In this document: in pieces, positions 8,561 through 17,307 of the stretch
Layout of the letters: each line of letters opens with the position of its first letter
Position numbering within the stretch: position 1 is the first letter of the stretch
NCBI RefSeq assembly: GCF_001661965.1
Contig: NZ_LYWZ01000023.1
Span: 124,001 to 188,000, forward strand
Direction: 5' to 3'
DNA length: 64,000 nucleotides
DNA from: Croceicoccus mobilis
GTDB taxonomy: Bacteria > Pseudomonadota > Alphaproteobacteria > Sphingomonadales > Sphingomonadaceae
Translations under genes and position numbers: made by a program
The notes under the pieces: generated by a model
Told to the model about the DNA's origin: nothing
The model's input: the letters and a program-made list of their open reading frames with translations, nothing else
Database searches by the model: none

Positions 8561-9202
8561 ATGACCATGCCATTGGCCGCAAGGCCAACCTATCGGACGG
8601 CGTCAGACGCCTCTTCGACGCCCTCGCTTGCCGAGGGCGCTTCGGCGTCTGCGGCATCGCCTGACGCCGGATCGACGGCACGCTTTTTCCTGCGCGAAAG
8701 AACCCGCCAGCAGCATGAGGCGACCGAAGAGGCATTCGCCCCCTTCGACCTTGGCGATCCGGCGCATTATCGTGCCTTTCTGACCGCGCATGCCATGGTG
8801 CTTCCGCGGATCGAGCTGGCCGTTACCGGTCGCGGCTGGCCGCGCTTTCACCCGCGCTTGCCGCGCGTCGCCGACGATCTGGCCGCGATGGGCGCATGGC
8901 TGCCCGTTCCCATGATCGCCCCCACGATTTCCGAAGCGGGAATCTGGGGCGTGCAATATGTGCTCGAAGGCTCGAAGCTGGGCGGCCGCGTGCTGGCCTC
9001 CCGTCTGGCCGAGGGCAGCCCGGCGCGCTATCTCACGCCCGATCCCGACATGTCGGCCAGCTGGCAGGATTTCTGCGCCGCTTTCGATGCGGCCGCAAAT
9101 GACGCCACGCTCGACTGGCTGGATGAAGCTGCAAGCGCGGCTGTCGAGACCTTTCAATGTTTCCGCCGGGCTGCCAATGCCATGGCCGAGGACCTCAAGT
9201 GA
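8561..9202 (+). CDS. bphO: Biliverdin-producing heme oxygenase
   Basis: A 213-residue bacterial heme oxygenase. After a Ser/Ala-rich N-terminal tail (about 1-40) the domain begins FLRERTRQQHEATEEAF, where the His is the likely proximal heme ligand, and continues with GVQYVLEGSKLGGRVL on the distal helix. It oxidises heme to biliverdin IXalpha, CO and iron, and so supplies the chromophore of the phytochrome encoded immediately downstream; the genes overlap or are separated by 17 bases. The ATG at 8561 has AAAGGGA upstream. The N-terminal tail is longer than usual. Confidence 0.9.
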   Translation: MTMPLAARPTYRTASDASSTPSLAEGASASAASPDAGSTARFFLRERTRQQHEATEEAFAPFDLGDPAHYRAFLTAHAMVLPRIELAVTGRGWPRFHPRLPRVADDLAAMGAWLPVPMIAPTISEAGIWGVQYVLEGSKLGGRVLASRLAEGSPARYLTPDPDMSASWQDFCAAFDAAANDATLDWLDEAASAAVETFQCFRRAANAMAEDLK

Positions 9203-9219
9203 ACTACCAGGATACGGGC

Positions 9220-11748
9220 ATGGACGCCGTCAATCTTACAAACTGCGACCGGGAACCGATCCATATCCCCGGTACCATTCAATCCTTCGGTTTTCTCATC
9301 GCGATGAGCGCGGACTGGCTGGTCCAGCGCGCCGCCAATACCGAACAGTTCATCGACAGCCCGCCCTCCTCCCTCTTGGGCAAGCCGCTGCATGACCTGT
9401 TCCTGCCGCATGCGATCCGCACCCTGCGCGACCGCATCGCCATGCTGCGCGGCGACGACGCGGTGGAACGCGTGTTCTCGGTCCGGCTGATCGCGGAAAA
9501 GCCGCCCTTCGATGTCGCCCTGCATTTTTCAGGCAAGTCGATCATCATCGAATGCGAACCCGCGCGCGGTGACGAGATCGAGGTATCCTCCCTCATCCGC
9601 GGGATGGTCAGCAGACTTGGCAGTACAGATGGCACGTTGCCGCTGCTGCGCGAAGGCGCGCGCCAGATGCGCCTGCTGACCGGATTCGACCGCGTGATGG
9701 TCTATCGCTTCGCACCAGACGGCAGCGGCGAAGTGGTCGCCGAGGCGCTGGAGACCGGGATCGACAGCTTCCTCGGCCTGCACTTTCCGGCAAGCGACAT
9801 TCCGAAACAGGCACGCTCGCTGTATATGCGTAACCTGTTCCGCATCATTGCCGATGTGGGCGACACGCCCGCGCCGGTAGAACCGGTAACGGATCGCGAT
9901 CCGCTCGACCTGTCGATGTCGCTGTTCCGCGCGGTGTCGCCGATCCACATCGAATATCTCAGGAACATGGGCGTTGGTGCGTCACTATCCGTGTCCATCA
10001 TCGTCGACGGCAAGTTCTGGGGCCTGTTCGCCTGCCACCATTATTCGCCGCGCCTGCCCAGCTTTGCCGAACGCAGCGCGGCCGAACTGTTCGGCCAGAT
10101 GTTCTCCCTCCTCCTCGGCACATCGGTGAGGAAGGAAATGTCGGTCTATGAAACCCGCGCGCGCAAGGTGGCGGACCGCATGCTGGCCGCCGCCGCGCAG
10201 GATTCCGAACGGCTGAACGATGCGCAATGGATCGGCGATCTCGTGCTTGACGCGATCCCCGCCGATGGCGTCGGGGTCTATATCGACGGCGAGGTTTCGA
10301 TGGTCGGGCTCACGCCCAGCCGCGAACAGTTCGAACGCCTTGTGCGCGAACTGAACCGGCGCGAGGCCAGTCAGGTCTTTAGCACCGCCCGGATTTCCGA
10401 CATGCTGCCCGAAGCAAGTGATTATTCGCAAAGGGCTGCTGGCCTGCTCGCCATTCCGGTTTCGCGCCGCCCGCGTGATTTCGTCGTGCTGTTTCGCGAA
10501 GAACAGCTGCGATCGGTGCGCTGGGCGGGTAACCAGGAAAAGGAAATCGAGTACGGCCCCAATGGCGCACGCCTCACTCCGCGCAAAAGCTTCGAGGAAT
10601 GGTCCGATCTCGTGCGGGGCGAGGCCAAGGCATTTGAGGATGCCGAGATGCGCGTAGCCGAACAGCTCAGAAGCACGCTGCTGGAAGTCGTGCTGCGCCT
10701 GACCGAAGCCGCGAGCGAGGAACGCCGCCGGGCCGGGGAACAGCAAAAGCTGCTGATCGCCGAGCTTAATCACCGCGTGCGCAACATTCTCGCCCTGATC
10801 CGCGCGCTGATGGGGCAGAGCGGGCGCGAGGCGAACAGCGTTGCCGAATTCGTCAAGACATTGGACAGCCGCGTCCAGTCGCTTGCCCGCGCGCATGACC
10901 AGCTGACGACTGATCAATGGGGCCCCGCCCGGCTGACCGACCTCATCTCGACCGAGGCCTCGGCCTATCTCAGCGGTGAGACGCAGCGCCTTGTCTGCAC
11001 CGGTCCCGAAGTCACGATCACGCCCAATGCCTTTACCGTGCTGGCGCTGGTGATCCACGAGCTGATGACCAATGCGGCGAAATACGGCGCCTTGTCCGAC
11101 AGCGGCACGGTCAAGGTCGACTGGCACCTCGACGACAGGGAGGACCTGGTCATCAATTGGAGCGAAAGCGGTGGTCCGGCAGTCCTGCCCCCTACCCGGA
11201 AGGGGTTCGGGACCACCGTCATTCAGGATTCGATCCCGCACGAACTGGATGGCGAGGCTCAGATATCTTACAAGACCGCAGGTCTTTCCGCGCGTTTTGT
11301 CATTCCCGGCCGTTACGTGGCCGATGTTCTTGAAGGCGGCAAAATGACGACCGAGAATTCATCCGATCTCAAGTTCAGCGGCGCCGCCATCGAGGGCAAG
11401 CACGTGCTGCTCGTCGAAGACAGCGCGCTGATCGCCCTGGATGCCGAAGACAAGCTGCGCGAACTGGGCGCGGCGGAAGTATCCCTGGCCGCCAGCAATG
11501 GCGCCGCCGCGCGCGCGCTCGATGGAGGCGATATCGAATTCGCCATGCTCGACTTCAACCTGGGCCGCGAAAACTCGACGCCGACGGCGGAGAAGCTGGC
11601 CCGGATGGGCATCCCCTTCGTCTTCGCATCGGGCTATGGCGGGGACGACACCATCCCCGAACAATTCGCGGACGTGCCGGTCATCCTCAAGCCCTATGCC
11701 GTGCAGCAGATCGCACAGGCGCTGGCAAAGCTGACGGACGAGGCATAG
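9220..11748 (+). CDS. bphP: Bacteriophytochrome with HWE histidine kinase and C-terminal receiver
   Basis: An 842-residue red/far-red photoreceptor. Cys9, in TNCDREPIHIPG, is the biliverdin-binding Cys of bacterial phytochromes. PAS (about 10-110), GAF with the conserved FPASDIP, and PHY with TPRKSFEEW follow. The kinase is of the HWE type (LNHRVRN with His518; HELMTNAAKYGALS; NWSES). A receiver domain closes the protein (LLVEDS, Asp778 in MLDFNLG, LKPY). GTG at 9199 overlapping the bphO stop is an alternative start and would place the Cys at 16; I favour ATG 9220 with AGGA upstream. It is coupled with bphO. The output target is not encoded nearby. Confidence 0.93.
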   Translation: MDAVNLTNCDREPIHIPGTIQSFGFLIAMSADWLVQRAANTEQFIDSPPSSLLGKPLHDLFLPHAIRTLRDRIAMLRGDDAVERVFSVRLIAEKPPFDVALHFSGKSIIIECEPARGDEIEVSSLIRGMVSRLGSTDGTLPLLREGARQMRLLTGFDRVMVYRFAPDGSGEVVAEALETGIDSFLGLHFPASDIPKQARSLYMRNLFRIIADVGDTPAPVEPVTDRDPLDLSMSLFRAVSPIHIEYLRNMGVGASLSVSIIVDGKFWGLFACHHYSPRLPSFAERSAAELFGQMFSLLLGTSVRKEMSVYETRARKVADRMLAAAAQDSERLNDAQWIGDLVLDAIPADGVGVYIDGEVSMVGLTPSREQFERLVRELNRREASQVFSTARISDMLPEASDYSQRAAGLLAIPVSRRPRDFVVLFREEQLRSVRWAGNQEKEIEYGPNGARLTPRKSFEEWSDLVRGEAKAFEDAEMRVAEQLRSTLLEVVLRLTEAASEERRRAGEQQKLLIAELNHRVRNILALIRALMGQSGREANSVAEFVKTLDSRVQSLARAHDQLTTDQWGPARLTDLISTEASAYLSGETQRLVCTGPEVTITPNAFTVLALVIHELMTNAAKYGALSDSGTVKVDWHLDDREDLVINWSESGGPAVLPPTRKGFGTTVIQDSIPHELDGEAQISYKTAGLSARFVIPGRYVADVLEGGKMTTENSSDLKFSGAAIEGKHVLLVEDSALIALDAEDKLRELGAAEVSLAASNGAAARALDGGDIEFAMLDFNLGRENSTPTAEKLARMGIPFVFASGYGGDDTIPEQFADVPVILKPYAVQQIAQALAKLTDEA

Positions 11749-11760
11749 CTCGCCACCTGA

Positions 11761-12750
11761 TCAGGCCGAAGGCATTTGCTGGCTAGCGCAGTGGAACCCG
11801 CCTCCGCCAGCCAGAACCGCATCGGCGGGCAGCCCCTTTACGACGCGGTCGGGGAACAGCTCCTTGACCGTCGCAACCGCCGCCTCGTCATGGTCGCTGC
11901 CGAAAATCGGCACCGCGACCATATGGGTGGTTATGGTGAAGTTCATGTAAGAGGCCGGTTCCGCCTCATCGCCTGCGCTGACAAGGCCGGGCGACGGCAT
12001 CAATGCCACTTCCAGCCCGGCATCGCGGGCACGGCGCGCGGCATCGGCGTATATCGCCGCATTGGGGTCATCCGCCCCCGTCCCGCGCGGGATGGCGATC
12101 CGCCCCGGTCCCACAAAGCGAGCGAGATTGTCGACATGGCCATCGGTATGATCGCCCAGCAGCCCGTCGCCCAGCCACACGACACGCCCGAAGCCGAGAT
12201 CGCGGCACAGGCGCATTTCGATATCCTCACGCGAGAGCGACGGATTGCGATTGGGGTTCAAAAGGCATTGTTCGGTCGTGACGACAGTGCCGGTCCCATC
12301 GCCGTCGATCGCGCCGCCTTCGAGGATCCAGTCGGCGGTCTCGATCTCAAGCCCCGCATCGCGTGCGATCTCGGCGCCGATGGTCTGGTCGCCCTCCATC
12401 TCGAACTTGCCGCCCCAGCCGTTGAAGCCAAAGCGCATCGCCTTGCGCCCGCCCGCCCCGTCGGTCAGCACCAGCGGTCCGGTGTCGCGCAGCCAGACAT
12501 CGCCATAGGTCCGGCGCTCAAGCCGGACCGCGGCGCTGGCGAGCTGGCGCGCGCGCGCCTCGTTCGCGGCGTCGCGCACGATCAGGCGCACTTCCTGCCC
12601 CGTCTCGGCAACGGCGCTGGCGAATGCGGCGATCTGCTCCTGCGCGCGCGGCAGGGCTTCGGGCCATTCCACCGGATCATGCGGAAACCCGATCCACAGC
12701 CAGTCCTGCGCGGCCCATTCGGGCGGCATGCGCCAATTCGCCAAGTTCAC
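11761..12750 (-). CDS. aguA: Agmatine deiminase family protein
   Basis: A 329-residue guanidine-modifying enzyme. WLRDTGP, LEGGAIDGDG, GDHTDGHVDN and GGGGFHCASQQMP with catalytic Cys321 match agmatine deiminases of the PAD-porph family, which convert agmatine to N-carbamoylputrescine and ammonia in polyamine synthesis. No carbamoylputrescine amidase (aguB) lies next to it, so the assignment rests on sequence alone. The start is GTG at 12750 with AGAGG almost adjacent. It is convergent with bphP, 12 bases apart. Confidence 0.85.
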   Translation of the reverse strand: MNLANWRMPPEWAAQDWLWIGFPHDPVEWPEALPRAQEQIAAFASAVAETGQEVRLIVRDAANEARARQLASAAVRLERRTYGDVWLRDTGPLVLTDGAGGRKAMRFGFNGWGGKFEMEGDQTIGAEIARDAGLEIETADWILEGGAIDGDGTGTVVTTEQCLLNPNRNPSLSREDIEMRLCRDLGFGRVVWLGDGLLGDHTDGHVDNLARFVGPGRIAIPRGTGADDPNAAIYADAARRARDAGLEVALMPSPGLVSAGDEAEPASYMNFTITTHMVAVPIFGSDHDEAAVATVKELFPDRVVKGLPADAVLAGGGGFHCASQQMPSA

Positions 12751-12824
12751 ACCTCTTCACTGCCATGCGCGGCGCCGTCGCCCGCGCCTCGCTTCCTTGC
12801 CGGCAGGCTGCTAGAACACGCGCC

Positions 12825-13307
12825 ATGATCGCGAAAGCCCTCTTTGCACGCCGCGCCCTTGCCATGCTCGCCTGCGCGTCCTTCGTATCGGCCTGTTCCG
12901 CACCGACCGGAACCGGCGAAGCGGACAATGCCGGCACGGATGCGCAAAGCGAAGAACCGGCCATGATGGAGGAGAGCGCCGAGCAGGCGGCACCAGTCGA
13001 TTCCGCGATCCCAGCCCATTTTCGCGCATTGGGGACAGAGCCGTTCTGGGCCGTTACCAATGGCAGCGCGGGCCTGCGATACATGACGCCCGAAAACAGC
13101 GAAGGCGTTGCCGTTACCGTGACGGGCGAGGACGAGCAGGAAAATTCGCGAAACGTGACGGGCACGCTGGAGGACAATATCTTCACCATCGAGATCGCCG
13201 TTGCAACCTGCTCGGATGGGATGAGCGACCGGATATATCCGTTTACCGCTACGCTGAAGCTCGGCGAAGAGGAACGACGCGGCTGCGCCCGACCCTTGGA
13301 CAGCTGA
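12825..13307 (+). CDS. COG3650 family lipoprotein
   Basis: A 160-residue protein with a signal peptide and lipobox ending at Cys20 (SFVSAC), an acidic linker (about 25-50) and the conserved domain starting RALGTEPFWAV and ending in CSDGMSDRIYPFTATLKL. That last signature defines the COG3650 family of small envelope proteins of unknown role. It lies divergent to aguA with about 75 bases between starts. Confidence 0.8.
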   Translation: MIAKALFARRALAMLACASFVSACSAPTGTGEADNAGTDAQSEEPAMMEESAEQAAPVDSAIPAHFRALGTEPFWAVTNGSAGLRYMTPENSEGVAVTVTGEDEQENSRNVTGTLEDNIFTIEIAVATCSDGMSDRIYPFTATLKLGEEERRGCARPLDS

Positions 13308-13409
13308 TGGTGCAGTGCAGCGAATTCATCGCCTGCGGTGGGCTGATGCCGGTCACACCTATTATTGAGGATAGGTGAACGGGCTGATTTCCGCCATTGC
13401 CGCCCTTCA

Positions 13410-13455
13410 GTTGCGGCAAATGCAACAAACTTCGCTCTTTTCGCATTTGCGCAAC
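13410..13455. repeat. 13-bp inverted repeat with one bulged base
   Basis: GTTGCGGCAAATGC (13410-13423) is the reverse complement of GCATTTGCGCAAC (13443-13455) except for one extra G. The spacer is 19 bases. The right arm covers the predicted -35 of the candidate small RNA, so it could be an operator. There is no U-tract, so a terminator is unlikely. Confidence 0.65.
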
Positions 13456-13475
13456 TGCCGCGCCTGACCTAGCTA
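13447..13475 (+). promoter_or_regulatory. Predicted promoter of candidate small RNA
   Basis: TTGCGC (13447-13452), exactly 17 bases, TAGCTA (13470-13475). The start site would be near 13482, about 63 bases before the end of a strong terminator. Confidence 0.45.
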
Positions 13476-13481
13476 GGAGGG

Positions 13482-13545
13482 GCCTTATAGGCATCCTCTC
13501 CCAAAACTTTCCGGCCCGGTTGGCTTCCAACCGGGCCATTTTTTT
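13482..13545 (+). ncRNA. Candidate trans-acting small RNA (about 64 nt)
   Basis: Between the COG3650 gene and cdc48 there is no open frame, but there is a promoter-like sequence, a short stem-loop carrying pyrimidine-rich CCTCTCCC (13495-13502) and a near-perfect intrinsic terminator with seven Ts. The CCTCTCC stretch is complementary to purine-rich Shine-Dalgarno sequences, as in several alphaproteobacterial regulatory RNAs. The terminator lies 206 bases after the preceding stop, far for that gene's own end. It is not assigned to a known family. Confidence 0.45.
13513..13545 (+). terminator. Strong intrinsic terminator
   Basis: GGCCCGGTTGG (13513-13523) and CCAACCGGGCC (13527-13537) form a perfect 11-bp stem with a three-base loop, followed by A and seven Ts (13539-13545). 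Confidence 0.93.
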
Positions 13546-13681
13546 GCCCTGATTCGTGGGCATTTCACAGGCGATTCGCCGGTAATGTTTCGGACCGGTT
13601 TGCATCGGGCGGAACCCATCCCCATTTCGGTCTTTCAGATCAGGCCCCCTTCGCGGGTCGGACGAGATCGAGGAATATTTG

Positions 13682-16000
13682 ATGGCGGATGCGGAAGCGG
13701 CGGTGAACGCGCGCGAGGTAAAATTGCAGGTGGCTGCGGCCCGGCAGGAGGAATCGGGCCACGGCATCGCCCGCATCCCTCGTGAGGCCATGGGTCAGCT
13801 TGGCATTACCGAAGGGGATATCATCGAGGTCGAAGGCAAGCGCCTTACTCCTGCCCGCGCCCTGCTCCCCTATCAGGAGGACGAAGGCCTGTCGGTCATC
13901 CGCCTCGACGGTCTGGAACGCGGCAATGCCGAGGTTGGTTCGGGCGAGCATGTCATCGTGCGCAAGGCCGAATCGCGCCCCGCCACCCGCGTCGTCTTCG
14001 CCCCTGCCCAGCGGGAAATGCGGCTGCAGGGCCCGGCGCAGGCGCTGAAGAAGAATTTCTTCGGACGCCCGCTGACGCAGGGCGATCTTGTCGCGACGCG
14101 CGGCCAGCAGCGCGTGCAGGATATGCCGCCCGAAGTTGCGCGCATGTTCAATGCGCCTGCCTTCGCCCTCACCCAGATCCGCCTCTCCGTCGTTTCGACG
14201 AGCCCCAAGGGCATCGTCCACATCGACGAGAATACCGAGGTCGAGCTGAAGGCCGAGTTCGAGGAACCGCGCGATGCGCGCGCATCGGTCAATTACGACG
14301 ATGTCGGCGGCATGGAAGAGACCATCAAGCAATTGCGCGAGATGGTCGAACTGCCGCTGCGTTATCCCGAACTCTTCACCCGACTTGGCGTCGATCCGCC
14401 CAAGGGCGTGCTGCTGCACGGCCCGCCGGGCACCGGCAAGACGCGGCTGGCGCAGGCCGTCGCCAATGAATCGGATGCAAATTTCTTCCTGATCAACGGG
14501 CCGGAAATCATGGGCTCCGCCTATGGGGAATCCGAAAAACGTCTGCGTGAAATCTTCGAGGAAGCGGAAAAGGCGTCGCCCGCCATCGTCTTCATCGACG
14601 AAATCGATTCCATCGCGCCCAAGCGCCAGAATGTTCAGGGCGAGACCGAAAAGCGCCTTGTCGCGCAGCTTCTGACCCTGATGGACGGGCTGCATTCACG
14701 CGCCAATCTGGTGGTGATCGCCGCGACCAATCGCCCCGACGCGATTGACGAGGCATTGCGCCGTCCGGGCCGGTTCGACCGCGAAATCATCGTTGGCGTG
14801 CCGGACGAGAACGGGCGCAAGGAGATCCTTGCCATCCATACCCGCGGCATGCCGCTGGGCGAGGATGTGGACCTCAAGGAACTCGCCCGCACGACCCACG
14901 GCTTCGTCGGCGCCGATCTTGCCGCCCTCACGCGTGAGGCCGCGATCGAGGCGGTGCGGCGGATCATGCCCGAACTCGACCTCGACGCACGCACCGTGCC
15001 GAACGAGGTGCTCGACCGGCTGCATGTCGGGCGCAAGGACTTCATGGAGGCGCTGAAGGGCATCCAGCCCAGCGCCATGCGCGAAGTCATGGTGCAGGCC
15101 CCCACCGTCGGCTGGTCCGACCTTGGCGGTCTGGACGAAGCGGTCGAGAAATTGCGCGAAGGCGTCGAGCTACCGCTGAAAAACCCCGAGGCGTTCAAGC
15201 GGCTCGGCATCCGTCCGGCCAAGGGCTTCCTACTCTATGGCCCGCCCGGAACCGGCAAGACGCTGCTGGCAAAGGCGGTCGCCAAGGAAGCGGAGGCGAA
15301 TTTCATCTCGATGAAATCGTCCGACCTGCTGTCCAAATGGTATGGCGAAAGCGAGCAGCAGATATCCAAGCTCTTCGCCCGAGCGCGACAGGTCGCGCCC
15401 TGCGTGATCTTCATCGACGAGATCGACTCCCTTGTCCCCGCTCGCGGTACGGGCGCTGGCGAGCCGCAGGTAACGGCGCGCGTCGTCAACACCATCCTTG
15501 CCGAAATGGACGGGCTGGAAGAGCTGCAATCGACCGTGGTGATCGGCGCGACCAATCGCCCGACATTGGTCGATCCAGCGCTGCTGCGTCCCGGTCGTTT
15601 CGACGAGCTGGTCTATGTCGGCGCTCCGGATGAAGCGGGCCGCCTCCATATCCTGAAGATCCATACCGAGAAGATGCCGCTGGCCAGCGACGTTAATCTG
15701 GCCGCCATCGCCGAACAGACCGAACGCTTCACCGGCGCGGATCTGGAGGACGTGGTGCGGCGCGCAGGCCTTAACGCCATCCGGCGCGAAGGGTCTGCCG
15801 CAGTCACGGTCAACGGGGCGGATTTCGCCGATGCGCTGGAGGATTCACGCGCCACCGTCACGGCCAAGATGGAAGCGGAATACGCCCAGATGCGCGGAGA
15901 GCTGAAGCGCCGCGCGGCGGAAACCAATCCCATCGGCTTCATCGCACCGGGCATGCTGACCAGCACGCGCGACAGCAAGCATGGGGATGCGGAGGATTAA
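13682..16000 (+). CDS. Cdc48/VCP-type double AAA+ ATPase
   Basis: A 772-residue protein with the p97/Cdc48 layout: N-terminal double-psi barrel-like region (about 8-190, starting [20 protein letters not shown]) and two AAA modules. D1 has [26 protein letters not shown] and [11 protein letters not shown]2 has [27 protein letters not shown] and [10 protein letters not shown], plus the pore-loop segment SKWYGES. All Walker A, Walker B and arginine-finger residues are present, so both rings should hydrolyse ATP. Homologues unfold or segregate protein complexes. ATG 13682 is adjacent to an in-frame TTG; GAGG lies upstream. Cdc48 proteins are uncommon in bacteria but known in some Alphaproteobacteria. 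Confidence 0.93.
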   Translation: MADAEAAVNAREVKLQVAAARQEESGHGIARIPREAMGQLGITEGDIIEVEGKRLTPARALLPYQEDEGLSVIRLDGLERGNAEVGSGEHVIVRKAESRPATRVVFAPAQREMRLQGPAQALKKNFFGRPLTQGDLVATRGQQRVQDMPPEVARMFNAPAFALTQIRLSVVSTSPKGIVHIDENTEVELKAEFEEPRDARASVNYDDVGGMEETIKQLREMVELPLRYPELFTRLGVDPPKGVLLHGPPGTGKTRLAQAVANESDANFFLINGPEIMGSAYGESEKRLREIFEEAEKASPAIVFIDEIDSIAPKRQNVQGETEKRLVAQLLTLMDGLHSRANLVVIAATNRPDAIDEALRRPGRFDREIIVGVPDENGRKEILAIHTRGMPLGEDVDLKELARTTHGFVGADLAALTREAAIEAVRRIMPELDLDARTVPNEVLDRLHVGRKDFMEALKGIQPSAMREVMVQAPTVGWSDLGGLDEAVEKLREGVELPLKNPEAFKRLGIRPAKGFLLYGPPGTGKTLLAKAVAKEAEANFISMKSSDLLSKWYGESEQQISKLFARARQVAPCVIFIDEIDSLVPARGTGAGEPQVTARVVNTILAEMDGLEELQSTVVIGATNRPTLVDPALLRPGRFDELVYVGAPDEAGRLHILKIHTEKMPLASDVNLAAIAEQTERFTGADLEDVVRRAGLNAIRREGSAAVTVNGADFADALEDSRATVTAKMEAEYAQMRGELKRRAAETNPIGFIAPGMLTSTRDSKHGDAED

Positions 16001-16020
16001 GCCCCTCCCCCACCGATAGG

Positions 16021-16057
16021 AAAAGGGCGCGAAGGTCATGACCCTCGCGCCCTTTTT
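16021..16057. terminator. Bidirectional terminator, cdc48 / mscS
   Basis: GGGCGCGA (16025-16032) pairs with TCGCGCCC (16045-16052). AAAA precedes and TTTTT follows, so the hairpin can end both converging transcripts. Confidence 0.9.
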
Positions 16058-16061
16058 CGCG

Positions 16062-17216
16062 TCAGCCCTGCGGTCCGGCCTGCGGCGTGCCGCCCATGGC
16101 GGTGCCGCCGGGACTACCGATCTGGGGACCGCCGCTTTCGATGCGTAGAGGTTCGGGCGTGAGGATACGCTGACGCGGGATCGCTTCGGGCATTTCGGTG
16201 GCGATCCACTGGATCAGCGCCTCACGCACATCGCAGCGCAGGTCGAAGAGCGTGGGCGAATCCTTGGCCGTCATCAGGAAGCGAACCTCGATCGCGTCGC
16301 GGGTCAGCTCGGTGATCTGCATATGCTTCACCCGCTTGTCCCAGCGCGCATTGCTTTCGACCAGCTCGAAGAATTTCTCGCGGATCGGGTCGAGCTTCGT
16401 CAACGGATCGACATAGAACATGACCGTGCCCAGAAGCTGCGAGGTCGTCTTCGTCCAGTTCTGGAAAATCTCGTCGAGGAATTTCGAGGTCGGCACCACC
16501 AGTCGCCGCTCATCCCAGACCTTTACGACGACATAGGTCATGCGGATCTCCTCGATCCAGCCCCATTCGCCGCCGATGATGACGGCATCGCCAATGCTGA
16601 TCGGTTCGGTCATCGCCAGCTGGAACCCGCCGATCAGCGACTTCAGCGCAGGCTGCGCCGCCGCGCCGACCGCCAGGCCGGCAAGGCCCGCCGACGCCAT
16701 CAACGTGACGCCGATGTCGCGCACTCCGGGTATCGAAAGCAGCATCAGACCGATCGTCAGGAAGATGATGATGAAGGTGCCGATGCGCGAAAAGATCGTC
16801 AGACGCGTACGTTGGCGCCGGGCGCGGAGGTTGTCTTCATGCGAGATGTCGGCCCGCATGATCATCGTGTTGATCAGCGCATGGAACAGCGAAATCGCGA
16901 TCCAGCCGATCAGCGCGGGCATCACGAAGCCCGCTATTTTCTCCCAGACCTCCTGCAAAGCTTCCACTTCGCGCGCGATCAGCACCAGTGCCAGCGCGAT
17001 CAACGCATAGCGGGTCGGCCGCGCGATCTTCCTCAACACGAGATCATCGGATTCGCTGTCGCTCCTACTGGCAAGACGGCGCAGCAGGCGAAAGGCAATC
17101 TGGTGGACGAAAAGGGCGACGATGACGGCAATCGCGCCCCCGACTGCCGCGAAGATCCATTCGGAGGCCACGCCGGTTTCGGCGCGGACCCAGCTGATCA
17201 CGGATTGGATGTTCAT
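16062..17216 (-). CDS. MscS-family mechanosensitive ion channel
   Basis: A 384-residue membrane protein with three to four hydrophobic segments at about 20-45, 68-85, 95-118 and 140-165, then the pore helix region MASAGLAGLAVGAAAQPALK and the beta domain PISIGDAVIIGGEWGWIEEI, typical of the MscS channel core. The C terminus is a Gly/Pro-rich tail. It probably releases solutes during hypo-osmotic shock or has a specialised regulatory role. ATG at 17216; the HWE kinase upstream on the same strand ends 91 bases away. Confidence 0.9.
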   Translation of the reverse strand: MNIQSVISWVRAETGVASEWIFAAVGGAIAVIVALFVHQIAFRLLRRLASRSDSESDDLVLRKIARPTRYALIALALVLIAREVEALQEVWEKIAGFVMPALIGWIAISLFHALINTMIMRADISHEDNLRARRQRTRLTIFSRIGTFIIIFLTIGLMLLSIPGVRDIGVTLMASAGLAGLAVGAAAQPALKSLIGGFQLAMTEPISIGDAVIIGGEWGWIEEIRMTYVVVKVWDERRLVVPTSKFLDEIFQNWTKTTSQLLGTVMFYVDPLTKLDPIREKFFELVESNARWDKRVKHMQITELTRDAIEVRFLMTAKDSPTLFDLRCDVREALIQWIATEMPEAIPRQRILTPEPLRIESGGPQIGSPGGTAMGGTPQAGPQG

Positions 17217-17307
17217 GACGACAAGCTAGGTCGAGCCATGCTGCAATGCAACATGAGTTGTCGTTCAAACGGTCTCAGCTGTCGCCGGACCGCTGCGGCA
17301 AAGCGGA

